This document shows, one piece after another, positions 44,244 through 54,782 of a stretch of 64,000 bases of DNA. A model generated the notes under the pieces. The model was not told the origin of the DNA. It searched no databases and saw only the letters and a program-made list of their open reading frames with translations. The stretch is from Budorcas taxicolor (lineage: Eukaryota > Chordata > Mammalia > Artiodactyla > Bovidae). Location of the stretch: the NCBI RefSeq assembly GCF_023091745.1, contig NC_068935.1, positions 3,859,001-3,923,000 of the forward strand, given 5' to 3'. The translations under genes and the position numbers were made by a program. Each line of letters starts with the position of its first letter. Positions within the stretch are counted from its first letter, which is position 1.

Positions 44244-44550
44244 TCTATTATTTTAGTTATTATTTGCCTGATTTTATAAATGCCATTTGTCTGGGATTCA
44301 TCTTTGGTTTCTCGATTTTGGATATTGGTTTTAATCTCACTTAACACCATTACAAACCACTTGTGGAATCTTCACTCCTGACCAGAGATCAAACCCTGAG
44401 CCTTTGGAGTGGGAGCACTGACTCCAAGACCCTAGACTACCAGAGAAATAACCCTAGACAGTATCAAATAGTGAGAACTCACACAAAGGAAACCACTTTA
44501 CTACAAGACCTGCCATCACCCATCCACCAGTAGCACCCTGTGCAGGACTC

Positions 44551-44700
44551 CTTATGGGGAGGGAGGTGGGAGGGGGGTTCATGTTTGGGAATGCATGTAC
44601 ACCCGTGGTGGATTCATGTCAACGTATGGCAAAACCAATACAGTATTGTAAAGTAAAATAAAGTAAAAATTAAAATTAAAAAAATAAAAATTAAAAAAAT
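44551..44700 (+). mobile_element. L1 3' stub inside the L1 5' UTR
   Basis: Only the last ~110 bases of a younger L1 3' UTR ('GGGGAGGGAGGTGGGAGG', 'CGTATGGCAAAACCAATAC') plus an A-rich tail of about 50 bases. It closely resembles 55785-55925. Confidence 0.88.
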
Positions 44701-44971
44701 TAACAACAAATAAAACAAAAATACAAATCCAATCATCAGCAGACTCTATCTATCACCTCACTCAGCCTTTCACGTCAGAGGAAAAGCAAACAAACAAATA
44801 AAAACTCAGCACAAATCTCACCCTATACAGAGTTTATACAAGCCACTGGACCAACCTTAGGAGGGCAGAAACCAAAAGGAAGAAAGAATTCAACCTTGAA
44901 GCCTGGGAAAAGGAGACCTCAAACACATTAAGTTTTAAAAAAATGAAAAAAGGCAGAGAAATACTACACAA

Positions 44972-45831
44972 ATGAAGGAACAAACTAGAAACACAGAAGT
45001 CCAAATGAATGAAGAGGAGATAGGCAAACTACCTGAAAAAGAATTTAGAATAATGATAACAAAGATGATCAAAAACCTTGAAAACAAAATGGAGAAAATT
45101 CAAGAATCAATTAACAAAGACCTAGCAGAATTAAAGAATAAACATATAGAGACAAACAAAATAATTATTGAAATTAAAAATACTCCAGAGGGAATCAATA
45201 GTAGAATATCTGAAGTAAACGAACAAATCAGTGAGCTGGAAGATAAAATGTTGGAAATAAAACAACAGAATAAAATGAAAGGATGAAAAGAACTGAGAAT
45301 AGTCTCAGAGACCTCTGGGACAATATCAAACGCACCAACATTTGAATTATAGGGGTCTCAGAAGAAGAAGAGAAAAAGAAAGGGTATGAGAAAATTTTTT
45401 AAGAGATTATAGTTGAAAATTTCTGCAATATGGAAAATGAAATAGTCAATCAAGTTCAAGAGGCACCAAGAGTCCCTTACAGGATAAACCCAAGGAGAAA
45501 CATGCCAGGACACACACTAATCAAACTAACAAAGAATAAATACAAAGAAAGAATATTAAAAGCAGTAAGAGAAAAGCAACAAGTAACATACAAGGGAAAC
45601 CCTATATGCTTAACAGCTGATCTTTCAGCAGAAACTCTGCAGGCCAGAAGGGAATGGCAGGATATATTTAAGGTACTAAAAGGGAAAAATCTACAACCAC
45701 GATTATAGTACTCAACAAAGATCTCATTTAGCATTGATGGGGAAATTAAAAGCTTTTCAGATAAGCAAAAGTTAAGAGAATTCAGTACCACCAAACCAGA
45801 TTTACAACAAATGTTAAAGGGATTTATATAG
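44972..45831 (+). pseudogene. L1 ORF1 relic
   Basis: Encodes the RNA-binding chaperone of L1 ribonucleoprotein. The first frame, 44972-45286 (104 aa), is the trimerising coiled coil: heptad-like NLENKMEKIQESINKDLAEL and NEQISELEDKMLEI. The second, 45430-45708, has VQEAPRVPYRINPRRNMPGH (RRM region) and LTKNKYKERILKAVREKQQV plus LSAETLQARREWQDIFKVLK (C-terminal domain). A frameshift near 45287-45429 and a stop after LQPRL break it. The original stop is near 45829-45831. It starts about 60 bases before the ORF2 ATG region ends, as in normal L1 spacing. Confidence 0.88.
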
Positions 45832-47797
45832 TCAAGAAATACAAAAGAAGAAAATAAATATCTACAAAATCAAGCCCAAACAATTAAGAAAATGGCAATA
45901 GGAACATATATATCAATAATTACTTTAAATGTAAATGGATTAAATTCTCCAACCAGAAGACACAGACTGGCTGAATGGATACAAAACAAGACCCATATAC
46001 ACGCTATCTACAAGAAACCCACTTCAGACCTCAAGACACATATAGACTGAAAGTGAGAGGATGGAAAAATATATTCCATGCAAATGGGAAGCAAATGAAA
46101 GCTGGAATAGCAATCCTTATATCACACAAAATCGACTTTAAAATAAAGAAGATTACAAGAGATAAGGAAGACACTACATAATGATCGAGGGATCAATCCA
46201 AGAGGAAGACATAACAATTGTAAACAACTATGCACCCAATACATAAGACAAACACTAACGGACATAAAAGGAGAAATTGAAAGTAACAAAATAATAGTAG
46301 AAGAATTTAACACCCCACTCACACCAATGGACAGATCATCAAAACTGAAAATTAATAAGAAAACACAAGTCTTAAAGGATCCCTTAGATAAGATGTATCT
46401 CTTTGATATCTTCAAGACATTCCATCCAAAAGTAAAAGAGTACACCTTCTTCTCAAGTGCACATGGAACATTCTCCAGGATAGAGTACATCGTGGGTCAC
46501 AAATCAAACCTTAGTAAATTTGAGAAAATTGAAATCATATCAAACATCTTCTCCAACCACAATGCTATGAGACTAGATATCAATTACAAGGAAAAAAATC
46601 TGTAAGAAACACAAACACATGGAGATTAAACAACACGTTTCTATAATAACCAACAGGTTACTTAAGAAATCAAAAGGGAAATCAAAAAATTTCTAGAAAC
46701 GAATGACAATGGAAACACGATGACTCAAAACCTATGGGATGCAGCAAAAGCAGTTCTAAGAGGGAAGTTTATAGCAATACAATTGTACCTCAAGAAACAA
46801 GAAAAACATCGACCAGACAACCTATCTTTACACCTAAAGCAACTGGGAAAAAATAACAAAAAAAAAAAAATCCTAAAATTAGTAGAAGGAAAGAAATCAT
46901 AAAGATCCTATCAGAAATAAATGAAAAAGTAATGAAAGAAACAATAGTAAAGATTAATAAAACTAAAGGCTGGTCCTTTGAGAAGATAAAATTGACAAGC
47001 CTTTAGCCAGGCTTATCAACAAAAACAGAGAGAGGAATCAAATCAACAAAATTAGAAATGAAAAAGGAAAGCCTATAACAGACAATGTGGAAACTCAAAC
47101 TCATTCTATGAAGCCACAATCACCCTGATATCAAAACCAAAGACAGCAAACAAAAAAAAGAAAACTACAGGCCAGTTTCACTGATCAACATAGATGCAAA
47201 TTCCTCAACAAAATTTTAGCAAACAGAATTCAGCAACACATCCAAAAGCTCATACATACACCATTATCAAGTTGGGTTTGTTCCAAGAATTCAAGGATTT
47301 TTCAATTTATGCAAATCAATCAATGTGATACAATATATTAACAAATTGAAAGATAAAAACCATATGATCATCTCAATAGATGCAGAAAAAGCCTCTGACA
47401 AAATTCAGCACCCATTTATGATCAAAACTTCAAAAAATGGGCATAGAAGGAACCTACTTCAACATAGTAAAAGCAATATATGATAAGCCTACAAGCAAAC
47501 ATTATTCTCAATGGTTAAAAAAGGACAGCATCCCCCCCTAAGATCAGGAACAAGACAAGGGTATCCACTTTCACTACTATTATTCAACATAGGTCTGGAA
47601 GTCCTAGATACAGCAATCAGAGAAGAAAATGAAATAAAAGGAATCCAGATTAGAAAAGAAGTAAAGCTCTCAGTTTGCGGATGACATGATATCACACATA
47701 GAAAACCCTAAAGATAGTATCAGAAAATTACTAGAGCTAATCAGGGAATTTAGCACAGTTGTAGGATACAAAATCAATGCACAGAAATAACTTGCAT

Positions 47798-48545
47798 TAA
47801 AGTGAAAGAGGAGAGCGAAAAAGTTGTCCTAAAGCTCAACATTCAGAAAACGAAGATCATGGCATCTGGTTCCATCACTTCATGGGAAATAGATGGGGAA
47901 ACAGTGGAAACAGTATCAGACTTTATTTTTTTGGGCTCCAGAATCACTGCAGATGGTGACTGCAGCCATGAAATTAAAAGACACTTACTCCTTGGAAGAA
48001 AAGACCCTTACTCCTGGGAAGAAAAGTTATGACCAACCTAGATAGTATATTCAAAAGCAGAGACGTTACTTTGCCGACTAAGGTCTGTCTAGTCAAGGCT
48101 ATGGTTTTTCCAGTAGTCAGTATGGATGTGAGAGTTGGACTGTGAAGAAGGCTGAGCACCGAAGAATTGATGCTTTTGAACTGTGGTGTTGGAGAAGACT
48201 CTTGAGAGTCCCTTGGACTGCAAGTAGATCCAACCAGTCCATTCTGAAGGAGATCAACCCTGGGATTTCTTTGGAAGGAATGATGCTAAAGCTGAAACTC
48301 CAGTACTTTGGCCACCTCATGTGAAGAGTTGACTCATTGGAAAGGACTCTGATGTTGGGGGGGGGGGATTGGGGGCAGGAGGAGAAGGGGACAAGAGAGG
48401 ATGAGATGGCTGGATGGCATCACTGACTTGACGGACGTGAGTCTGAGTGAACTCCGGGAGATGGTGATAAACAGGGAGGCCTGGCGTGCTGCGATTCATG
48501 GGGTCGCAAAGAATCAGACACGACTGAGCGACTGAACTGAACTGA
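47798..48545 (+). mobile_element. BovB 3' portion inside L1 ORF2
   Basis: Forward BovB from KVKEESEKV codons to ACTGAACTGAACTGA. No target duplication: the flanking L1 is instead short by about 11 bases. It carries a 23-bp local duplication (CTTACTCCTTGGAAGAAAAG repeated, 47983-48027) and an 11-G run near 48357. Frame 47802-48032 is the thumb fragment. Confidence 0.93.
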
Positions 48546-49122
48546 ACAATGAAAAATCAGAAGGATAAACTAAGGAATCAATCCATTCACCATTGCAACA
48601 AAAGAATTAAATATCTAGAAATAAACTTACCTAGTGAGACAAAAGAACTGTATACAGAAAATTATAAGACACTAATGAAAGAAATCAAAGATGACATAAA
48701 CAGATGGAGAGATATTACATATTCCTGGGTAGGAAGAATCAATATTGTGAAAATGAACATACTCCCAAATGCAATCTACAGGTTCAATGTGATCCCTACC
48801 AAATTACCAATGGCATTTTTCACAGAACTAGAACAAATAAATTCATAATTCATATTGAAACACAAAAGACCCCAAATAGCCAAAGCAGTTCTGAGAAAGA
48901 ATGGAGCTGGAGGAATCAACCTTCTTAACTTCAGGTTATACTACAAAGCTAGTCTTCAAGACAGTATAGTACTGGCACAAAAACAGAAATATAAACCAAT
49001 GGAACAAGATAGAAAGCCCAGAGATAAACCTATGCACCTATGGGTATCTTATATTTGACAAAGGAGGCAAGAAGATACAGTGGGGGCAAAGATGGCCTCT
49101 AATGATGCTGGCAAAACTGGAT

Positions 49123-49707
49123 CAGTTCAGTTCAGTTCAGTCGCTCAGTCGTGTCCGACTCTGCAACCCCATGAATCGCAGCACGCCAGGCCTCCCTGTC
49201 CATCACCAACTCCCAGAGTTCACGCAAACTCACATCCATTGAGTCGGTGATGCCATCCAGTCATCTCATCCTCTGTCGTCCCCTTTTCCTTCTCCCCCAA
49301 TACCTCCCATCATCAGAGTCTTTTCCTGTGAGTCAACTCTAACCAGGAGGTGGCCAAAGTACTGGAGTTTCAGCTTTAGCATCATTCCTTCCAAAGAACA
49401 CCCAAGACTGATCTCCTTTAGAATGGACTGGTTGGATCTCCTTGCAGTCCAAGGGACTCTCAAGAGTCTTCTCCAATACCACAGTTCAAAAGCATCAATT
49501 CTTTGATGCTCAGCTTTCTTCATAGTCCAACTCTCACATCCATACATGACCACTGGAAAAACCATAGCCTTGACTAGATGGACTTTGTTGGCAAAGTAAT
49601 GTCTCTGCTTTTGAATATACTATCTAGGTTGGTCATAACTTTTCTTCCAATGAGTAAGCGTCTTAATTTCATGGCTGCAATCACCATCTGCAGTGATTTT
49701 GAGCCCA
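49123..49707 (-). mobile_element. BovB 3' portion inside L1 ORF2, reverse
   Basis: 585 bp from the terminus CAGTTCAGTTCAGTCGCTC to the thumb region. A perfect 13-bp target duplication GGCAAAACTGGAT at 49110-49122 and 49708-49720. Confidence 0.97.
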
Positions 49708-49912
49708 GGCAAAACTGGATAGCTACATGTAAAACAAAGAAATTAGAACACTTCCTAACACCATACACAAAGATAAACTCAACATGGATTAAAGACCTAA
49801 ATGTAAGATCAGAAACTATAAAACTCTTAGGGGAAAACATAGGCAGAACACTCAATGACGTAAATCAAAGCAAGATCTGCTATGACCCACCTCCTAGAGT
49901 AATGGAAATAAA

Positions 49913-49955
49913 ATATTGTAAAGCAATTAACCTCCAATTAAAATAAATTTTAAAA
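49913..49955 (+). mobile_element. 43-bp L1 3' stub
   Basis: TATTGTAAAGCAATTAACC and CCAATTAAAATAAATTTT match only the final bases of a younger L1 3' UTR plus tail. AATGGAAATAAAA (49900-49912) before and AATGAAATAAAA (about 49956-49967) after look like its target duplication. Confidence 0.8.
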
Positions 49956-50287
49956 ATGAAATAAAAACAAAAGTAAACAAGCGAGACCTGATTAAACTTA
50001 AAAGCTTTTGCACAGAAAAGGAAACTATTAGCAAGGTGAAAAGACAACCCTCAGAATGGGAGAAAATGGGACAAAGGATTAATTTCCAACATATACAAGC
50101 AGCTCATGCAACTCAATACCAGAAAAACAAACAACCCAATCGAAAAATGGGAAAAAGACCTAAACAGACACTTCTCCAAAGAAGACATACAGATGGCTAA
50201 AACAAAGACATGAAAAGATGCTCAACATCGCTCATTATTAGAGAAAAGCAAATCAAAACTACAATGAGATATCACCTCACGCCAGTC

Positions 50288-50330
50288 CCTGCAGGCAGAT
50301 GCTTTACTGTCTGAGCCACCAGGGAAGCCC
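50288..50330 (-). mobile_element. Head-only Bov-tA fragment
   Basis: 43 bases matching just the tRNA-Glu-derived head (reverse: CTGTCTGAGCCACCAGGGAAG). The Bov-A body and tail are missing. It sits in L1 sequence with CCAGT repeated on both sides (50283-50287 and 50332-50336). Confidence 0.85.
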
Positions 50331-50725
50331 ACCAGTCAGAATGGCCCTCAACAAAAAGTCTACAAACAATAAATGCTGGAGAGGGTGTAGAGAAAAGGGA
50401 ATGCTCTTGCATTGTTGTTGGGAATGTAAATTGATACAGCCACTATGGAAGATGGTACAGAGATTCCTTTAAAAACTAGGAATAATACATATGAGTCAGC
50501 AATCTCACTCTTACGTATAAAACCTGAGGAAACCAAACTTGAAAAAGACACATGTACCCCATTGTTCATTGCGGCACTATTTAAAATAACTAGAACATGG
50601 AAACAACCTAGATGTCCATCAACAGATGAATGGATGAAGAAGCTGTGATACATATACACAATGGAATATTACTCAGCCATAAAAAGAAATACTTTTGAGT
50701 CAGTTCTGAAGCAATGGATAAACCT

Positions 50726-50988
50726 GCTGCTGCTGTTGCTAAGTCGCTTCAGTCGTGTCTGACTATAATGGCAGCCCACCAGGCTCCCCCGTCTCTGGGA
50801 TTCTCCAGGCAAGAACACTGGAGTGGGTTGCCATTTCCTTCTCCAATGCATGAAAGTGAAAAGTGAAAGTGAAGTCGCTCAGTTGCGTCCGACTCCTAGC
50901 GACCCCATGGACTGCAGCCTACCAGGCTCCTCCATCCATGGGATTTTCCAGGCAAGAGTACTGGAGTGGGTTTCCATTGCCTTCTGCG
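50726..50988 (-). mobile_element. Bov-A2 SINE inside L1 3' region
   Basis: Complete reverse dimer from (GCT)n to TTGCCTTCTGCG. Target duplication ATGGATAAACCT (50714-50725) / ATGGATGAACCT (50989-51000), one mismatch. Confidence 0.95.
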
Positions 50989-51382
50989 ATGGATGAACCT
51001 AGAACCTACTATTCAGAGTGAAGTGAGTGAGAATGAGAAAGTTATACTATCACATTCTAGCACATATATACGGAACCTAGAAAAACGGTACTGAGGAATT
51101 TATTTATAAGAGAGCAGTTGAGAAAGAGACATAGAGAATAGACTTACGGACAGATTAAATAGACTTATGAACATGGGGAGAGGAGAGGAGAGGGTCAGAT
51201 GTATGGAAAGAATAACATGGAAACTTATATTACCATATGTAAAATAGATAGCCAACAGGAATTTGCTGTATGGCTCATGAAACTCAAACGGGGGCTCTGT
51301 ATCAATTTAGAAGGGTGGGATGGGGTGGGAGATGGGAGGGAGGTTCAAAAGGGAGGGGATATATGTACGCCTATGGCTGATT

Positions 51383-52467
51383 CTCCAAGCCAGGCTTCAA
51401 CAATACGTGAACTGTGAACTTCCTGATATTCAAGCTGGTTTTAGAAAAGCCAGAGGAACCAGAGATCAAATTGCCAACATCCGCTGGATCATCGAAAAAG
51501 CAAGAGAGTTCCAGAAAAACATCTCTTTCTGCTTTATTGACTATGCCAAAGCCTTTGACTGTGTGGATCACAAGAAACTGTGGAAAATTCTGAGAGAGAT
51601 GGGAATACCAGACCACTTCACCTGCCTCTTGAGAAATCTGTATGCAGGTCAGGAACCAACAGTTAGAACTGGACATGGAACAACAGACTGGTTCCAAATA
51701 GGAAAAGGAGGACGTCAAGGCTGTATATTGTCACCCTGCTTATTTAACTTATATGCAGAGTACATCATGAGAAATGCTGGACTGGAAGAAACACAAGCTG
51801 GAATCAAGACTGCCAGGAGAAATATCAATAACCTCAGATATGCAGATGACACCACCCTTATGGCAGAAAGTGAAGAGGAACTAAAAAACCTATTGATGAA
51901 CGTGAAAGAGGAGAGTGAAAAAGTTGGCTTGAAGCTCAATATTCAGAAAACAAAGATCACGGCTCCGGTCCCATCACTTCATGGGAAATAGATGGGGAAA
52001 CAGTGGAAACAATGTCAGACTTTATTTTTCTGGGCTCCAAAATCACTGCGGATGGTGACTGCAGCCATGAAACTAAAAGACGCTTACTCCTTGGAAGAAA
52101 AGTTATGAGCAACCTAGATAGCATATTCAAAAGCAGGGACATTACTTTGCCGACTAAGGTCCGTCTAGTCAAGGCTATGGTTTTTCCTGTGGTCATGTAC
52201 GGATGTGAGAGTTGGACTGTGAAGAAGGCTGAGCACCGAAGAATTGATGCTTTTGAACTGTGGTGTTGGAGAAGACTCTTGAGAGTCCCTTGGACTGCAA
52301 GTAGATCCAACCAGTCCATTCTGAAGGAGATCAGCCCTGGGATTTCTTTGGAGGGAATGATGCTAAAGCTGAAACTCCAGTACTTTGGCCACCTCATGCA
52401 AAGAGTTGACTCATTGGAAAAGACTCTGATGCTGGGTGGGATTGGGGGCAGGAGGAGAAGGGGATGA
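51383..52467 (+). pseudogene. BovB RT, nearly complete from fingers to C-terminus
   Basis: Two frames separated by one small frameshift near 51966. The first (to 51991) has QAGFRKARGTRDQIANIRW, SFCFIDYAKAFDCVDHKKLW, GHGTTDWFQIGKGGRQGCIL and RYADDTTLMAESEEEL with catalytic YADD at 51839-51850. The second (52003-52467) has FIFLGSKITADGDCSHETKR, NLDSIFKSRDITLPTKVRLV and LRVPWTASRSNQSILKEISP. The lesion is a base lost within MASGPITSW. The endonuclease was never copied here, so the element could not have been autonomous. Confidence 0.9.
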
Positions 52468-52622
52468 CAGAGGATGAGATGGCTGGATGGCATCACTGAC
52501 TCGATGGACATGAGTCTGAGTGAACTCTGGGAGTTGGTGATGGACAGAGAGGCCTGGCGTGCTGCAGTTCATGGGGTCCCAAAGAGTCGGACACGACTGA
52601 GCGACTGAACTGAACTGAACTG
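51383..52622 (+). mobile_element. BovB, well-preserved 1.24-kb copy
   Basis: 5'-truncated at the RT fingers (CTCCAAGCCAGGCTTCAAC) and complete to GAGCGACTGAACTGAACTGAACTG. Target duplication ATGGCTGATT (51373-51382) / ATGGCTCATT (52623-52632), one mismatch, in the L1 3' UTR. Few lesions; among the youngest BovB copies here. Confidence 0.96.
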
Positions 52623-52715
52623 ATGGCTCATTCATGTTGCGGTTTGACAGAAAAGAACAAAGTTCTGTAAAACAATTATCCTTTAGTAAAAAAATAAATT
52701 AAAAAGAAGTGATAG

Positions 52716-53909
52716 TAGTTATACTTTTTTTTAAAATTATGGGTAACTTGGAAAATCAGGTAAGTAAAGAGATTAAATTAACATAATCTGACCATTCAGA
52801 TATAGCTATTACTCACATCTGGCTCTATCTCCTTCCAATCTTTTTTCAGGGCACATACATCTATTTTTGTAAAATGGATATTTTACTATCCATTTCAACA
52901 ACCATATCTAGACCATCTCACACTGCTGCAACTCAGTTTACTATCATATCCAAATAATGTATTTCATCCTAGACAATCCACCATGCAGAACTTTGGGTAA
53001 AATACCAGCTATCAGACACACAGCAACCTCACAGCTAGTTATCTAAACCATGAAATACAAAACAGTGATAATTCTATAAAACCTTGAAATGTGGTATACC
53101 ACAAGTATTATAATGATGTCATAACTGCATATGCAGTGGAGACAGAGGTAGGATCTCCTCTCCTCAAGAATATATTTCATGTCTACAGAGTGTTGCATTT
53201 CTTTTTAAACCCATTCTCCAGAGACACCTCTTGGAACATTTTACAGTCATTCTCTCATATTCAGTGGGACCAGTTTACTTAGAGGAGTGTAAGCTGTGTC
53301 CTTTTGTAGTTTATTTTTTTTCTTTCTTACAAAGCTTGCTTGCCCTTCTTGACCTTTTCTTGGCAGGCTGTAGATCACAGCTGTTTCAACTGATGGGGTA
53401 AAGATCAGAGACTCTGCTCTTCTCACATGTTCCTTTTTATTAACACTGGGTCTATTCAGGCTTTTCAACACACTGTTACACCGTGGCAACTAAATAGTTG
53501 GTAGACAACAGATACAGGTGGGCTACCATTTACTTGTATATGATTTGAAAGGGCTACACTTGTCACTCATCTGTAACAGTAAATTACATGACAGAAATGG
53601 GTTATATGCCAATATTGTATGCTATTCAATATTCATGAAGTGCATATGACAAACTGGAAAGAGCAAAACTATACCTAGAATGAAAATTTAAATGAAAGTA
53701 CTCAGCCAAAATGTAATCATGACAATAGATGGGTTTTCCTATAGAAGCACTGCCATGATAAAAAATAATTTTTCATAATTTTTATCTATGTTCAGGAAAC
53801 TAAATGAAATCCTTTAGTGTCAGCAACACAAACCGGGGTCTGGTAAACTAATAATCTGACGTTAACCATTTCTGGGTACATTGCTTAGACTTGTGTTTGT
53901 CAGATTAGT
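52716..53909. other. Single-copy stretch
   Basis: About 1.2 kb with no recent repeat or recognised coding sequence. Confidence 0.4.
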
Positions 53910-54297
53910 GGACATGAGATTTATCCAGAAGGCTTGTTAAAACACAGATTGCTGGGCCTAACTCCTAGAGTTTCTGATTCAGTTGGTCTGGAATCACTCC
54001 TAAGAATGTACATTTCTTAATGCCATTTGCAGCAACATGGAAGGCCCTAGAGATTATCATACTAAGGTAAGTCAGTCAGATGAAGAAAGACAAATATCAT
54101 ATGATATCACTTATATGTGCAATCTAAAATACAACACAAATGAATGTATTTAGGAAACAGAAACAAACTCACATAGAGAACAGACTAATGGATGCCAAGG
54201 GGTGGGTGGGGTGGGGGAGGGAAAGACTGGGAGTTTGGGATTAGCAGATGTAAACTATCATATATAGAAAGGATAAACAACAAGGTCCTGATATATA

Positions 54298-54519
54298 GGC
54301 TTCCCAGGTGGTGCTACTGGTAAAGAACCCACCTGCCAATGAAGGGAATATAAGAGATGCGGGATCGATCTCTGAGTTAGGAAGATCCCCTGTAGGAGGG
54401 CATGGCATCCCACTCCAGTATTCTTGCCTGGAGAATCTCCTTGTACAGAAGAGCCTGGTGGGCTATGGTCCATAAGGTCGCACAGTTGGACACAACTGAA
54501 TGAATTAGCACACACGCAC
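54298..54519 (+). mobile_element. Bov-tA SINE inside L1 end
   Basis: Head AGGCTTCCCAGGTGGTGC, Bov-A body, tail GCACACACGCAC. L1 order resumes at TGTATAGCACAGGGAATTA. Confidence 0.93.
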
Positions 54520-54583
54520 TGTATAGCACAGGGAATTATATTCAATATTGTGTGATAAACCATAATGGAAAATAATATGAAAA

Positions 54584-54588
<5 letters not shown>

Positions 54589-54619
<31 letters not shown>
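54589..54619. repeat. (TG)n microsatellite
   Basis: About 14-15 TG units within the L1 3' UTR. Confidence 0.95.
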
Positions 54620-54620
<1 letters not shown>

Positions 54621-54782
54621 AAACTGAATCACTTTGCTGTATAGCAGAAATTAACACAACATTGTAAGTCAACTATACTTCAATAAAAATTTTTAACAGA
54701 ATGAACTTCTAAGTTCTCAGGTGATACTAATGCTGCTGGTGTGATGCCCAAGCTGAGAACACTGCTTAAGAGAAGTGGTTCT

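Larger units (their letters stand above)
41388..44971 (+). promoter_or_regulatory. L1 5' UTR / internal promoter region
   Basis: About 3.4 kb of native sequence, long for an L1 5' UTR. Landmarks are a GC-richer first half with roughly 60-bp degenerate repeats (42036-42235), a run of 16 G (42135-42150), and a T-rich second half containing a 462-bp tandem duplication (43262-44243). L1 5' UTRs carry an internal pol II promoter; which part acts here cannot be seen. A 150-bp L1 3' stub and a Bov-A copy were inserted later. Confidence 0.7.
45892..50340 (+). pseudogene. L1 ORF2 relic with insertions
   Basis: The native ATG is at 45892 (ATGGCAATAGGAACATAT), giving MAIGTYISIITLNVNGLNSP, the start of the APE-like nuclease. 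46327-46605 holds MDRSSKLKINKKTQ and FSSAHGTFSRIEYIVGHKSN. A deletion near 47090 joins the RT fingers to a later segment. FADD codons are near 47673. The RT thumb (48549-48848, RWRDITYSWVGRINIVKMNI) follows the BovB at 47798-48545, and the C-terminal part is cut again by BovB at 49123-49707 and by two small stubs. No domain is intact. Confidence 0.85.
41388..52704 (+). mobile_element. Full-length L1 LINE, expanded to 11.3 kb by later insertions
   Basis: Starts with the L1 5' UTR opening AGTACAAGATGGCAGAGGAG and ends with an ATAAATTAAAA tail. A likely target duplication AAAAGTGACAG (41377-41387) / AGAAGTGATAG (52705-52715), two mismatches, flanks it. Order inside: 5' UTR (41388-44971), ORF1 relic, ORF2 relic, 3' UTR. 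Insertions: Bov-A 42448-42587, L1 stub 44551-44700, BovB 47798-48545, BovB 49123-49707, L1 stub 49913-49955, Bov-tA head 50288-50330, Bov-A2 50726-50988, BovB 51383-52622. Confidence 0.92.
54017..54698 (+). mobile_element. Old artiodactyl L1 3' end, split by Bov-tA
   Basis: 'GCCATTTGCAGCAACATGG', 'AGACAAATATCATATGATATC', 'GAATCACTTTGCTGTATAGC', ending 'CTTCAATAAAAATTTTTAAC'. An imperfect duplication GAATGTACATTTCTTA (from 54004) / GAATGAACTTCTAA (from 54699) is likely its target site. Confidence 0.87.
53910..54768. mobile_element. MER5-type DNA transposon relic, split by L1
   Basis: Left part 53910-54016: 'AGGCTTGTTAAAACACAG', 'CTGATTCAGTTGGTCTGG'. Right part 54712-54768: 'GTTCTCAGGTGATACTAATG', 'CTGCTGGTGTGATGCCC'. 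Together they rebuild the order of a MER5 element, with an L1 end between. Confidence 0.75.

Noticed and set aside
51957..52511. 184-codon minus-strand open frame
   Set aside because: Antisense shadow of the BovB RT C-terminus. The same antisense frame recurs in every young BovB copy (for example 34837-35466), so its openness follows from the sense codons.
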